A model generated the notes under the pieces. The model was not told where the DNA came from, did no database searches, and worked only from the letters and a program-made list of their open reading frames with translations. Below, piece after piece: positions 8,281 through 17,498 of a stretch of DNA of 64,000 bases (position 1 is the first letter of the stretch; every line of letters starts with the position of its first letter). Made by a program: the position numbers and the translations under genes. Source of the DNA: JBLMZI01 sp050258755 (GTDB lineage Bacteria; Bacillota; Syntrophomonadia; Syntrophomonadales; DTU052); assembly GCA_050258755.1 (NCBI GenBank), contig JBLMZI010000007.1:1-64000 (forward strand), read 5' to 3'.

Positions 8281-9484
8281 GCCAAAGCATATGCTGCGAA
8301 TCGCACTCATACTTTTTTGCTGCCTGGCAGTTGCTGGATGCTGGGATCGACATGAGATTGAGAGTATGGCATTCGTGACCATCGCCGGGGTTGACCTGAC
8401 GAAGCAGCAGCGAATCGACTTGTCTGTTCACATTGCCAAACCGTTTGCAATCGTGGCCGGCCAGTCCAACAGCCGAATGCAAGAGCGAACCTATTGGCTG
8501 GTAAGCGAAACGGGTGTTACAGCGATAGAAGCGGCCGAAGAACTTCAGAACCAGAGTGCGCGAACGATCAACTGGTCACACGCCCGAATCATGATATGGG
8601 GAGAGGACTATGCCCGGCATGGTGTCTTCGAGAGCGTGGATCTATTGCAGAGGCGTACCCCCATCAGAATGCGCAATGTCCTATTGGTGGCCAAAGGCGC
8701 ACCTGCATCCGAGCTTCTGCAGACCGAATTCGAACTTGAGCGGCAGCCCACCGAAGGGTTACTCGGGATTTTGGAATCGGCAGGGAAGAATACGGCAGTA
8801 ACCTGTAAAACGACCGCGCTGGAGTTTAACCGCGATCTGGTTTCCGAAGGGATTGAGCCGGTAGTGGGGGCTGTGGAATTGGTACCCCGGCCGAACCGAA
8901 CGGATCCACGGGGCCAACTGTTGGATAATTCGATTCCGGTGAGCGCCAGAATCGCTGGCGCGGCGGTCTTCAAACAGGACAGGTTAGTAGGTTGGCTTGA
9001 CGAGTCCCAAACCAGAGGTTTGAATTATCTAAAAAACAAAGTAAAAGGGTGCTTCCTGACGATTCCAAATCCACGGCATGAGCAGAAAAAAATTTCTGTG
9101 GAACGCCTGAACGGTGAGACTTATATTATCCCACAGTTCGTAAACGGAAAGCCGATAATCAGGGTTTTGGTGAAAGCAAGCGCTGATATAGCCGAGTCAA
9201 ATGGTTCTCTCAACACGTTGGACGAGCAATTGATTAAGCAGATCGAAACCGGCATATCTGCCAGCGTCAACCGGGATATCCGGGCGGCCCTGTTCGCTGC
9301 CCAGACACGCTATAACACAGACGTTGTTGGGTTCGGATTGGCCTTTTCCCGCAGCTATCCCCGGGAATGGCGGGCTATGAAGCAGGATTGGGATCAGATT
9401 TTCCCATTGCTCGAGGTCAAGGTCGAAGTAAAGACTGATCTGCGCCGTACCGGACAAATTGTTGATAGTATTCACGGAAATTAA
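8273..9484 (+). CDS. gerC: Ger(x)C-family germination lipoprotein
   Basis: 403 residues. It has a short positively charged start, a hydrophobic stretch and a lipobox LAVAGC with Cys23, then 'WDRHEIESMAFVTIAG', a hallmark of the Ger(x)C family (the xWDxxEI motif). It is predicted to be lipid-anchored on the outer face of the spore inner membrane and to complete the three-part germinant receptor. It starts at ATG 8273 and overlaps gerB. The C-terminal ~180 residues fit the conserved Ger(x)C domain. Confidence 0.9.
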   Translation: MARPKHMLRIALILFCCLAVAGCWDRHEIESMAFVTIAGVDLTKQQRIDLSVHIAKPFAIVAGQSNSRMQERTYWLVSETGVTAIEAAEELQNQSARTINWSHARIMIWGEDYARHGVFESVDLLQRRTPIRMRNVLLVAKGAPASELLQTEFELERQPTEGLLGILESAGKNTAVTCKTTALEFNRDLVSEGIEPVVGAVELVPRPNRTDPRGQLLDNSIPVSARIAGAAVFKQDRLVGWLDESQTRGLNYLKNKVKGCFLTIPNPRHEQKKISVERLNGETYIIPQFVNGKPIIRVLVKASADIAESNGSLNTLDEQLIKQIETGISASVNRDIRAALFAAQTRYNTDVVGFGLAFSRSYPREWRAMKQDWDQIFPLLEVKVEVKTDLRRTGQIVDSIHGN

Positions 9485-9503
9485 TCGAGGGAGCATCAAC
9501 CGA

Positions 9504-9737
9504 ATGGAAACCGTATTCGTTCTGCTGGGTTTTACTGCAATCGCCGTCTACGAAATACCTGAAATCGTTCGGGAGCGTCAATACAGGGAATTATGGGCTG
9601 TAGTGGCCTTACTCCTGTTGGGATTGGGACTGGTACTTCCACAGGTTTTTCACGTGCCTTTTCCCCACTGGAGCGATGCGGCGGGCCATGTGGCCGATAA
9701 AATCATCAAGCTTCTGCACATTCCGTTCTGGGGCTAG
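9504..9737 (+). CDS. Small membrane protein of the germination operon
   Basis: 77 residues from ATG 9504, with CGAGGGAG at 9486-9493 as ribosome site. It has two hydrophobic segments (about residues 3-17 and 31-50) separated by a charged 'EIVRERQYRELW' linker, and an amphipathic C-terminus. It follows gerC by 19 bp and precedes the terminator hairpin, so it belongs to the operon. Small two-helix D-type subunits occur with some receptors in other sporeformers; whether this is such a protein is inference. Confidence 0.68.
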   Translation: METVFVLLGFTAIAVYEIPEIVRERQYRELWAVVALLLLGLGLVLPQVFHVPFPHWSDAAGHVADKIIKLLHIPFWG

Positions 9738-9784
9738 CAGCCCGGGCGAGTGTTACATCGGACGATATGTTCCCAATAATAAGA

Positions 9785-9819
9785 AAACCGGGCTTCGCTT
9801 TCTGAGTGAAGTCCGGTTT
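9785..9819 (+). terminator. Hairpin after the germination operon
   Basis: AAACCGGGCTTC (9785-9796) pairs with GAAGTCCGGTTT (9808-9819), a 12-bp stem with one G-T pair and an 11-base loop. The U-tract is short, so termination strength is uncertain. Confidence 0.6.
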
Positions 9820-9962
9820 CTGAATGTTACCGAATCTTTATATTCTGGTGATAACCTCATTTGCCACCTTCACACACGCGTCATAGTCGAGCATGAATAT
9901 GAATTTATAGATGACACGAGGCATTGGGTAGGATTGAATAAAGTGGGAGAGGGGGATGCCCA

Positions 9963-10925
9963 ATGGCGAAAAGTGATAATATGCTGGCGATCCTACGGAT
10001 GCTTAATTCAGGATCAAAAATAACTGCAAAGCAAATCGCTGAAAAATTAGAGATAAATATACGGACCGTTTATCGTTATATTGATTCGCTCTGCGCAAGC
10101 GGAGTACCGATTATATCAGATACAGGACAGAACGGTGGATATCGTTTACTGAACAATTTTATTCATGCCCCTTTGTTTTTTGATATTGAAGAACAAAAAG
10201 CGCTGCTTCATGCAGCCGTATTCGCCAACGAAGCGGGATACCCTTTCAGTGAGGCGTTAAACAATGCAACTCAAAAACTGAAAATGTATTCTAACCGGGA
10301 ACAGGAAAATATCCTCAATCGCCACTTAGCCGGTTTCGAAGTGATAAGCCGTGATATTGCCCCGTCTGTTAAGTTGACGCTGGAAGAACTGGAGCGGGCT
10401 ATAGCAAGCGAATATTCGATAGAAATCGAATACCGAACAGGTCATGAAGAACAACTCCGCTCAAGAGTGATTGACCCTTACGGAATGCTCTATTGGAACA
10501 ATAAATGGTATACGGTTGGATTTTGCCATCTTCGAAATGAGATTAGAAGTTTTCGAGCTGATCGGATTTTTCGGATACAGCGGACGCAAATGATGTTTAA
10601 AAGGCCGCAAGCTTTTTCTGCCAGGAGATTTTTTTTACAGAATCTTTTACCGGATCCTGAAAGTGAGGATGGGTTGGTTTCATTAATTATAAGTGGCAGG
10701 CCTGATGCTTTGGACGATTTATGCATTCATTGGTTTTTTGGCCATTACCTGAAAGAGCGTGCACCAAATCAGGCAGTCTTTTTATTTGAGGAAAGAGCAC
10801 TTCTTGCATATGCACCTTCTTTTCTGCTAGCTTACGGAAAGGCTATTCAAGTGATTGAACCGCAGAGTTTAAAGAAAAAGCTTGTTTCTGTTGCATCGGA
10901 ATTACAGGAATATTATCAATTATGA
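9963..10925 (+). CDS. HTH-WYL transcriptional regulator (YafY-like)
   Basis: 320 residues. The N-terminus is a winged helix-turn-helix (about residues 1-60) with 'ITAKQIAEKLEINIRTVYRYI', typical of HTH_11/DeoR-like heads of this family. Residues ~140-210 form the WYL domain, here with 'GMLYWNNKWYTVGFC' in place of a strict WYL triplet, and a WCX-type C-terminus follows. Family members bind a ligand or single-stranded nucleic acid through WYL and repress nearby genes. It starts at ATG 9963 after a GGGAGAGGGGGA stretch. This gene and the next are visibly AT-richer than their neighbours, suggesting a separate origin. Confidence 0.85.
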   Translation: MAKSDNMLAILRMLNSGSKITAKQIAEKLEINIRTVYRYIDSLCASGVPIISDTGQNGGYRLLNNFIHAPLFFDIEEQKALLHAAVFANEAGYPFSEALNNATQKLKMYSNREQENILNRHLAGFEVISRDIAPSVKLTLEELERAIASEYSIEIEYRTGHEEQLRSRVIDPYGMLYWNNKWYTVGFCHLRNEIRSFRADRIFRIQRTQMMFKRPQAFSARRFFLQNLLPDPESEDGLVSLIISGRPDALDDLCIHWFFGHYLKERAPNQAVFLFEERALLAYAPSFLLAYGKAIQVIEPQSLKKKLVSVASELQEYYQL

Positions 10926-10964
10926 TAGCTTCACTGACAGCAGTTGTCAGTGAAGCTATTTTAT
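10925..10964 (+). terminator. Intrinsic terminator after the WYL regulator
   Basis: ATAGCTTCACTGACA (10925-10939) and its perfect complement at 10945-10959 form a 15-bp stem with a five-base loop, followed by TTTATT. It overlaps the last base of the regulator's stop region. Confidence 0.85.
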
Positions 10965-11045
10965 TGTGTAGCTAGACATCCTTCTTTATCATGGATGGAT
11001 GTTTGTTTAGCGTTTTCAAAATTAGACAAAATGGAGGATATTCGT

Positions 11046-11672
11046 ATGAGTAACACTGTATATCTTTATGTGTTTGATACCATGGCAGATTGGGAAGTCG
11101 CTTATTTAACGGCTGAACTAAACTCCGGAAGATACTTTAAGAAAGGATTAACCCCATCAAAAATTATTACGGTGGGAACGGAAAAGACGCCTGTTGTTAC
11201 CAAAGGGGGCCTTAAAATACTACCGGATACAGAACTTGATGCATGCAGCATCAAAAACGCAGATGCCTTGATTTTACCTGGCGGAGATACATGGACGGAG
11301 GCAATTCATGAATCGATATTGTCAAAGGCAGCGCAGTGTATTGACGAAGGTATTCTTGTTGCTGCAATTTGTGGTTCTACAATAGGCCTTGCTCGGAAAG
11401 GATTGCTGAATTCGAATTGGCATACAAGCAATGACTTGGAATATCTTAAAATGATCTGCCCGAATTACCTGGGAGAAACGTACTATAAACAGGAGTCTGC
11501 CGTAACCGACGGAAAACTGATTACTGCTTCCGGAATCGCTCCATTGGAATTTTCCTTCCATGTCTTGAGAGCGTTGGATGTGTTTTCTACACAGACATTA
11601 GATGCCTGGTATCATCTCTATAAGACGCATGAAGCCAAATATTATTACGAGTTAATGGATTCAATCCAATAA
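11046..11672 (+). CDS. DJ-1/PfpI family protein (class I amidotransferase fold)
   Basis: 208 residues from ATG 11046 with GGAGG at 11033-11037. It shows the fold's landmarks: 'ALILPGGD' near residue 76 and the nucleophile elbow 'VAAICGSTIGLA' with Cys109, followed by a 'TASGIAP' loop. Members are glyoxalases, stress chaperones or proteases; this one resembles the YoaZ/YdeA-type proteins of Bacilli. The exact activity is not readable. It lies 120 bp after the WYL regulator, with a terminator between them, so the two may form a regulator-target pair with separate transcripts. AT-rich like the regulator. Confidence 0.82.
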   Translation: MSNTVYLYVFDTMADWEVAYLTAELNSGRYFKKGLTPSKIITVGTEKTPVVTKGGLKILPDTELDACSIKNADALILPGGDTWTEAIHESILSKAAQCIDEGILVAAICGSTIGLARKGLLNSNWHTSNDLEYLKMICPNYLGETYYKQESAVTDGKLITASGIAPLEFSFHVLRALDVFSTQTLDAWYHLYKTHEAKYYYELMDSIQ

Positions 11673-11788
11673 AGAAGAGTGAAAGCAATTGCCTTATTCG
11701 ATCAATATAATTTCAGGTAATTTCGCCCGTTTTCACCGATTAGGGCGGCGATCGGGCGACTCCTTGGGCGACAAGATCCTATAATAGG

Positions 11789-11824
11789 AAAAAGGGCTTC
11801 GCTTACAGCTGCGAAGTCCTTTTT
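11789..11824. terminator. Bidirectional terminator after the PfpI gene
   Basis: AAAAAGGGCTTCGC (11789-11802) pairs with GCGAAGTCCTTTTT (11811-11824). A-run and T-run flank the GC-rich core on both strands, so it can act in either direction. Confidence 0.85.
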
Positions 11825-11938
11825 GCGCGTAATGTAACCGAAATGTCATATTCCGTTTATAATCTGTTGATATTCGTCTGCTAGGCTGGGAGCAGCGGAA
11901 GGCGCCCGTTTTTGGGCAAAGCCTTGCAAGAAATGAAG

Positions 11939-11963
11939 AAAGGAAGCCTTCACAGCTTCCTTT
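11939..11963 (-). terminator. Terminator downstream of tRNA-Leu
   Basis: Read on the minus strand, AAAGGAAGC and GCTTCCTTT form a perfect 9-bp stem with a seven-base loop, about ten bases after the 3' end of the tRNA gene, followed by a pyrimidine-rich stretch. Confidence 0.75.
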
Positions 11964-11971
11964 AATATTCA

Positions 11972-12057
11972 TGGTGCCGAAGGTGGGACTCGAACCCACA
12001 CGCCTTTTGGGCTCTCGATTTTGAGTCGAGTGCGTCTGCCAATTCCACCACTCCGGC
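11972..12057 (-). tRNA. tRNA-Leu (anticodon CAA)
   Basis: 86 bases with an encoded CCA end. The acceptor stem GCCGGAG/CTTCGGC pairs with one G-T; the anticodon stem CTCGA/TCGAG encloses the loop CTCAAAA, giving anticodon CAA for the UUG codon. A long variable arm and GGTTCGAGTCC T-loop region fit a class II leucine tRNA. Confidence 0.95.
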
Positions 12058-12435
12058 ATCGTAGCGATCTTTATTTTACCGCGCTTTGCAGCCTCAGTCA
12101 AGGATGGCCGTTTTCTCGGCGTTTATTCGCAAGACCGCATTGGGCAAAGGCATTACCAGGGCATTTTCCCTGGAGTTACCTCGGAAGCGGTAAACTGTCG
12201 ATGGCTGAAAAAATGATGTTCGTCTAAAAAGAAGGGGATTTGGGCGTCGGCGAAACACCTTGCCGATTTTCCTTCATTATATTGCACATGCTTGGGTACA
12301 CCGCTTCGCGGTGCCGGTAATAAAAGAAAACCGGTTCCTCCGGACTTCCGGAGGAACCGAATTCTGGGAGGTACCATAGCTTGGAGAAAGAAACCCTGAC
12401 GGCCTATTGAGCGGCCGCAAAGGGTTGAGACCGGT
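12058..12435. other. Intergenic region between tRNA-Leu and lipoprotein gene
   Basis: I see no convincing gene. It holds the upstream region of the tRNA gene and the hairpin at 12332-12359 that ends the minus-strand lipoprotein transcript. Confidence 0.5.
12332..12359 (-). terminator. Terminator of the lipoprotein gene
   Basis: CGGTTCCTCCGG (12332-12343) and CCGGAGGAACCG (12348-12359) form a perfect 12-bp stem with a four-base loop. On the minus strand it is followed by GTTTTCTTTTATT. It lies 76 bp past the lipoprotein stop. Confidence 0.85.
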
Positions 12436-12786
12436 TTACATTTTGGTGACGCGGAACTGACCGCAATAATTGGAAGCGCACAGCACCTGGATAAAATAGT
12501 TTCCCGTCGTACCGGCGGTATATTCGACGCTGTCCCCGTTTTGAAGCTTTTTATAGACTTTCGTCGGCTGTCCGAGCGAGTTCACTGCCAAAATCCCTTT
12601 ATCGGACGGATCGTGATACTCGCGATAGGAGACGACCAAACCGGACTGCGTTTTTGCCGATTCGCCACGATATAAGGTAACCGTTTCGGGAGCATACAGA
12701 CTGCAGCCCGAAAGCAGCAACAGAAGGGTGATGAAGATGGCGGCAGCGATTCTTTTTCCGATGGATTTTACGGTGCGGTCAGCCAC
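12436..12786 (-). CDS. Small predicted lipoprotein of unknown function
   Basis: 116 residues from a GTG start at 12786, with GGAAG about 13 bases upstream. Positively charged N-terminus, hydrophobic run, and a lipobox LLLLSGC with Cys28, so it is probably exported and lipid-anchored. The mature part is short, with two later cysteines ('LCASNYCGQF'), which could form a disulfide. No known domain recognised. It stands alone, with its own terminator, facing away from the sigma factor operon. Confidence 0.7.
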   Translation of the reverse strand: MADRTVKSIGKRIAAAIFITLLLLLSGCSLYAPETVTLYRGESAKTQSGLVVSYREYHDPSDKGILAVNSLGQPTKVYKKLQNGDSVEYTAGTTGNYFIQVLCASNYCGQFRVTKM

Positions 12787-13071
12787 GATTGTGATCTTCC
12801 TTTCGCAGAAGGCATCCTAAGTCTTCCTATACTAATTATTCGGAAACTGCGCCCGAAAGCTTTAGCATATTGATGATTTCCCAGTATTTTAAAACGAGCC
12901 GAATTGTATGAATGTGTTACAATACAAATTGTTTGCGATTGGACGGTGCATTTCGGGGTGTTTTACTCCCCTGGAAGCATCTGCTGCCTACGAGAGAGAA
13001 GGTTTTTTCAAACGGCTAGCGAAGTGCTTAACAAACGGTGTTCTCCATCCCCGCAAGAGAGGAGGATACTT

Positions 13072-13653
13072 CTGCGTAAGGACGAGGAATTGATCAGGCT
13101 CAGCATTGAAGGCGACATGTACGCTTTCGAAGAGCTGGTCGGGAAATATCATCAAAAGATCTATTCATTATCATACCGCTACATGGGTAACGAAGAAGAT
13201 GCCAATGACATGGCCCAGGAAGCGCTGATCAAGGCATATCGCTCGATGGCCGGCTTCAAGGGCGATTCGGCTTTCTCTACCTGGCTTTACCGCATCACCG
13301 CAAATGTCTGTCTGGACGAACTGCGGCGCCGTAAGCGCACGTTACATATCCTGTCCCTGGACGAGCCAGTGGCAACCGGAGATGGCGACGAAATTGAGCG
13401 CGAACTCCCGGACCGCTCGCCCACGGCGGATATGGTCTATGAACAGAAGGAGTTTGAGGAACAGATAGAGACCCTGATCGGACTCATGAAGCCCGAACAC
13501 AAGTCAGTGATCGTCCTTCGTGATTTAATGGATTTCACCTATGAAGAGATCGCGGAGATCCTTCAGTGCTCGGTAGGTACGGTGAAATCACGCCTCAGCC
13601 GCGGCAGGGAAATTCTCCGGAAAAAACTATCCGAACGGGAACTTCTTCCTTAG
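13072..13653 (+). CDS. ECF-family RNA polymerase sigma factor (SigW-like)
   Basis: About 193 residues. Region 2 runs from roughly residue 17 to 85 ('YHQKIYSLSYRYMGNEEDANDMAQE', ending 'WLYRITANVCLDELRRRKR'); region 4 occupies the last ~55 residues with the helix-turn-helix 'YEEIAEILQCSVGTVKSRL'. The two are joined by an acidic linker. ECF factors steer RNA polymerase to envelope-stress genes. Start: no ATG/GTG stands at the right place. GGAGG (13061-13065) lies six bases before an in-frame CTG at 13072, which I chose; TTG at 13090 is the next choice. The frame is open further upstream, but that stretch does not look like sigma factor. It is followed 36 bp later by its zinc anti-sigma factor. 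Confidence 0.88.
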   Translation: MRKDEELIRLSIEGDMYAFEELVGKYHQKIYSLSYRYMGNEEDANDMAQEALIKAYRSMAGFKGDSAFSTWLYRITANVCLDELRRRKRTLHILSLDEPVATGDGDEIERELPDRSPTADMVYEQKEFEEQIETLIGLMKPEHKSVIVLRDLMDFTYEEIAEILQCSVGTVKSRLSRGREILRKKLSERELLP

Positions 13654-13688
13654 CTCCTTCGTCATAGTTGTAGAAGGAGTGTTCGGTT

Positions 13689-14756
13689 ATGAAATGCTAC
13701 GATGCGAGAGAATTACTCTCTCCCTATATCGACAACGAAATAGCCGAAAACGATAGAGCCGTACTGGATCAGCATTTGGCTTCCTGCCATAGATGCAGCG
13801 CCGAACTTCGTGAGCTGCGTCGGATGGTCGAAGGATTGCACCAGCTGCCCCCGGTGAACGTGCCGCCCGATTTTATGAACCGGCTGCATGAACGCCTCCA
13901 GGCAGAAAAGGTGGTTCCTTTGAAGGGCGCGCAATACCGCGACCTGAGAACCCGATCCAGAGCCGGCTGGTTTGCTGCGTCCGCAGCCGCGGTTGCGCTT
14001 ACCGTCGGGATCTACGGCAGCAGCCTGATTCCGGCCACGACCGTTGCGACCCTGTTGGATAAGATTCCCGGCTTTGCCGAGACCCATCAGCCGGCCGGGA
14101 ATGTTGATAGAATCCTGGATAAGACCATCGCGGGCAATACCGCGCCCGGTTCCCAGCCCGCACCGAAAAGCGGCGCAGCAGGAACCGAGAAAGCCGTACC
14201 GGATGTGACTGTAGCTGCTAATACGGCTCCGGCCGAACCCAAAGCGGCGCCAGCAGGCGCTGCCCCGGCGAAACCGGTTGTCACGCAGCCTGTTGAAGTC
14301 CCCAAGTATGTGACCACCATGAATATGCAGATTGCGGTTAAGAGCTTTGAATCCTTTAAGAATGATGTTTACCAGCTCGCCGCTAACAACCAGGCTTTGG
14401 TGGAAAGCAAGAATGGTACTGTGATGAGCGGTCAGAGAGTGATTAGAGTTAGAATCCCGAAAGATAGAGTCGACGCGCTGATCAAAGGCATAGACGGTCT
14501 GTCCGAGACTTCGGCGCCGCAGCAGGGCAGAGACAATATTACCAGGACTTATTACAACACCCAGGATAGATTGGCGGCAGTCAATAACGAAATCGCCAAA
14601 CTGAGCGCGAAAGAAAGCTTGACTGAAGCCGAGATTGCCAGACTTCGGGCGCTGGAAGAGCAGAAGATTGATCAGGAAGGCGCTCTGGAACTGATGGAAC
14701 GGAATCTCGAAATGGTTGAGGTAAACCTGAGCGTCACCGAGGAAGCAACCCCGTAA
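13689..14756 (+). CDS. Anti-sigma factor with zinc-binding head and DUF4349 outer domain
   Basis: 355 residues. The N-terminus is a ZAS-type anti-sigma domain: C3 and the set 'HLASCHRC' (His30, Cys34, Cys37). A membrane helix follows near residues 97-117 ('AGWFAASAAAVALTVGIYG'), then a Pro/Ala-rich linker, and from about residue 207 a DUF4349-like domain with a predicted coiled coil ('LAAVNNEIAKLSAKESLTEA'). The expected role is to hold the upstream ECF sigma at the membrane and release it on an envelope signal sensed outside. The pairing is by position and domain content. Confidence 0.85.
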   Translation: MKCYDARELLSPYIDNEIAENDRAVLDQHLASCHRCSAELRELRRMVEGLHQLPPVNVPPDFMNRLHERLQAEKVVPLKGAQYRDLRTRSRAGWFAASAAAVALTVGIYGSSLIPATTVATLLDKIPGFAETHQPAGNVDRILDKTIAGNTAPGSQPAPKSGAAGTEKAVPDVTVAANTAPAEPKAAPAGAAPAKPVVTQPVEVPKYVTTMNMQIAVKSFESFKNDVYQLAANNQALVESKNGTVMSGQRVIRVRIPKDRVDALIKGIDGLSETSAPQQGRDNITRTYYNTQDRLAAVNNEIAKLSAKESLTEAEIARLRALEEQKIDQEGALELMERNLEMVEVNLSVTEEATP

Positions 14757-14837
14757 ACATTAACTGGACGAAAAATGAATTTGAAGACATGTGGGCAGGA
14801 TTTTGATCCTGCCCATTGAATTTCTTCAGGATGTATA

Positions 14838-17468
14838 ATGCAGGATGGTGTAATGATGAAAAATAGAATGATGATGCTGATAGACGGCAACAGCCTGGTT
14901 TACCGCTCGTTTTTTGCCCTGCCGCTGCTCCGCACGAAAAACGGTGTCTTCACCAATGCGATTTATGGTTTTCTGAATATGCTGTTTCGGGTGATGAAAG
15001 ACTTTTCGCCTGAATATCTCGTCGTGGCGTTCGACAAGAGCCGGGTAACCCTGCGCACGGCCGAATACACCGAATACAAAGCCCACCGGCAGCCGACGCC
15101 GGCCGAACTGCGCGAGCAGTTTCCGCTGATTCGGGAGATTCTGACCGCGCTTGATATTACCTGGATCGAGATGGATGGTTATGAGGCGGACGACCTGATC
15201 GGCACGCTGAGCCGCCGTGCGATTCAGGAAGATCTGCCTTGCGTGATTGTAACCGGTGACCAGGACGCGCTGCAGTTAGCCGGCAGCGGTGTAGATGTTC
15301 TCCTGACCCGTAAAGGGATCACCGATCTTGAACGGTTTACCGACGAACTGGTGCTGGAAAAATGGGAGGTATACCCGCAGCGCCTGATTGATGTGAAAGC
15401 GTTGATGGGTGACGCTTCCGACAATATCCCGGGGGTGCCGGGGATCGGGAAAAAGACGGCGATCAAACTGATCAAGGAATATGGCTCGGTGGACGAACTG
15501 TACGAACGGCTCGACAGTGTGCTGCCGCAGCGGATTCAGGATCTGCTGCGGGAACACAGGGAGTCGGCGTATTTAAGCCGCAGCCTGGCAACGATTGTCT
15601 GTGATATCGATCTGCCTTTTGCGATTGAGGACTTTCACTATGCGCGCCCGCAGAAATCCAGATTGCTGGAGTTGTTTCGGGAGCTGGAGTTTAACAGTTT
15701 TGTCACCATGGTGAATCAAATGGGCCCGGAAAGCGAACCGGTACCTGATCTGAAGCCGGTGACAGAAGCCCTTACAATGGCGGTAAAAAGTTTTTCCGAG
15801 GCGGACGGGCAGATTCAGCCGGGCGACGAAGTTGGGCTGTTCGTGGTTCCCACGCATCATCACCCGATTTGGAGCGAGATTTCCGAGTTTTACGTATGGT
15901 ATCGGGATGCGGCCTATGTTCTGCCCGGCACTGAGCTGGAAACCATTCGGCCAATGCTGGAGCACCCCGGTATTAGAAAATACCTGCACAACAGCAAAGA
16001 CGCCGCCGTGCTGCTGAACAAAAAAGGGGTTCAATTGCAGGGCGTGGCCGGTGACACACTCCTGATTTCCTATGTCGTTGATCCGTCATTTGAGGGGGAG
16101 AGCCTTTCAAGCCACGTTTTCCATTATTTCGGCCGAGTGCTGGACGAAAAAGAACATCCCGAGACAGCGGTCGCTGAAATTATTGGACTGCACCAGCACC
16201 TGTGGGAGACCATGGACGAGGAACTGCGGCTGCTCTATGCTGATGTGGAACTTCCGCTGGCTAGCGTGCTGGCCCGCATGGAAGAGGCTGGTGTGAAGGT
16301 GGAAGGGCCCACACTATCTGCCTTGTCGGTCGAGATGGGAGACCGGATCGAACTGATTCAGAACCAGATCTTCGAGTATGCCGGGGAAAACTTCAACGTC
16401 AATTCGACCAAACAGCTGGGCCTGGTGCTGTTTGAACGGCTTGGCCTGCCAACCGTGAAAAAGACCAAAACCGGGTATTCCACCAATGCTGAAGTGCTGG
16501 AACAGCTTTATGACGCGCATCCGATTATTCCGCTGATTATGGATTACCGGCAGTTGGTCAAACTAAAATCAACTTACGTGGACGCGCTGCAGGCTTATAT
16601 TCACCCGGAGACCGGGCGGGTCCACACCATTTTTAAACAGGCGGTCACAGCCACCGGAAGGCTTTCCAGTGTTGAGCCCAACCTGCAGAACATCCCGGTG
16701 CGGATGGAAGAAGGCCGCCGAATCCGCAAGGCGTTTGTGGCCGGGAACCAGAATACGCTGCTGCTGAGCGCGGACTATTCGCAGATCGACCTTCGGGTGC
16801 TGGCCCACGTTTCCGGGGACCAGACCTTGATCGAGACTTTCCTGCACGATGTCGATGTACACACCCGGACCGCATCGGAGATCTTTAATGTGCCGCTGGA
16901 TCAAGTGACACCGGAGCTGCGCCGGCGGGCTAAAGCGGTAAACTTCGGCATTGTATACGGAATCAGCGATTTCGGGCTGGCCCGCGACACCGGCGTGAGC
17001 CGCAAAGACGCCCGTGAATACATTCAGAATTACCTGGATTCCTATCCCGGGGTTCGCGCGTATATGCATGACATTGTGATTTATGGCCGCGATCATGGCT
17101 ATGTTTCCACCATTCTGGGGCGCCGCCGGTTTCTGCCCGATCTGTTGTCGAGCAACCGTATGGTGCGCGCCTTTGCCGAGCGAATGGCCTTAAATACCCC
17201 GATTCAGGGCAGCTCAGCCGATATCATCAAACTGGCGATGCTGGTGATCGACAGGAAGTTGGCGCAGGAAGGGCTGAAGAGCCGAATGCTGCTTCAGGTC
17301 CACGACGATCTGGTGCTGGAGGTGCCGGCCGACGAACTGGCGAAAACGGCCGAAATCGTTAAACAATGCATGGAATCGGCTTTTTCGCTGAAGGTACCGC
17401 TGCTGGCCGCGGTGAAAGTCGGTCTGGACTGGTATGATATGCAGCCCTGGCATGGTGAGGGAAAATGA
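14838..17468 (+). CDS. polA: DNA polymerase I
   Basis: 876 residues. Residues 1-300 are the 5'-3' exonuclease (flap) domain ('LLIDGNSLVYRSFFALP', 'GYEADDLIGT', 'GDASDNIPGVPGIGKKTA'). The middle domain (~320-470) lacks the DxE and other acidic residues of a proofreading 3'-5' exonuclease, as in Bacillus and Taq enzymes. The polymerase domain has motif A 'DYSQIDLRVLAH', motif B 'RRRAKAVNFGIVYG' and motif C 'QVHDDLVLEVP'. It fills gaps and replaces RNA primers. The start is ATG 14838, seven bases after AGGA; ATG codons at 14853 and later are alternatives. It heads the repair cluster with mutM. Confidence 0.97.
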   Translation: MQDGVMMKNRMMMLIDGNSLVYRSFFALPLLRTKNGVFTNAIYGFLNMLFRVMKDFSPEYLVVAFDKSRVTLRTAEYTEYKAHRQPTPAELREQFPLIREILTALDITWIEMDGYEADDLIGTLSRRAIQEDLPCVIVTGDQDALQLAGSGVDVLLTRKGITDLERFTDELVLEKWEVYPQRLIDVKALMGDASDNIPGVPGIGKKTAIKLIKEYGSVDELYERLDSVLPQRIQDLLREHRESAYLSRSLATIVCDIDLPFAIEDFHYARPQKSRLLELFRELEFNSFVTMVNQMGPESEPVPDLKPVTEALTMAVKSFSEADGQIQPGDEVGLFVVPTHHHPIWSEISEFYVWYRDAAYVLPGTELETIRPMLEHPGIRKYLHNSKDAAVLLNKKGVQLQGVAGDTLLISYVVDPSFEGESLSSHVFHYFGRVLDEKEHPETAVAEIIGLHQHLWETMDEELRLLYADVELPLASVLARMEEAGVKVEGPTLSALSVEMGDRIELIQNQIFEYAGENFNVNSTKQLGLVLFERLGLPTVKKTKTGYSTNAEVLEQLYDAHPIIPLIMDYRQLVKLKSTYVDALQAYIHPETGRVHTIFKQAVTATGRLSSVEPNLQNIPVRMEEGRRIRKAFVAGNQNTLLLSADYSQIDLRVLAHVSGDQTLIETFLHDVDVHTRTASEIFNVPLDQVTPELRRRAKAVNFGIVYGISDFGLARDTGVSRKDAREYIQNYLDSYPGVRAYMHDIVIYGRDHGYVSTILGRRRFLPDLLSSNRMVRAFAERMALNTPIQGSSADIIKLAMLVIDRKLAQEGLKSRMLLQVHDDLVLEVPADELAKTAEIVKQCMESAFSLKVPLLAAVKVGLDWYDMQPWHGEGK

Positions 17469-17498
17469 ACCCTAAGGCGAATACAGGAGTGATCACAA

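Noticed and set aside
12904..13071. Extended N-terminus of the ECF sigma factor
   Set aside because: The stretch is not similar to sigma factor sequence, is Cys-rich and lies before the ribosome site GGAGG; it is probably untranslated leader.
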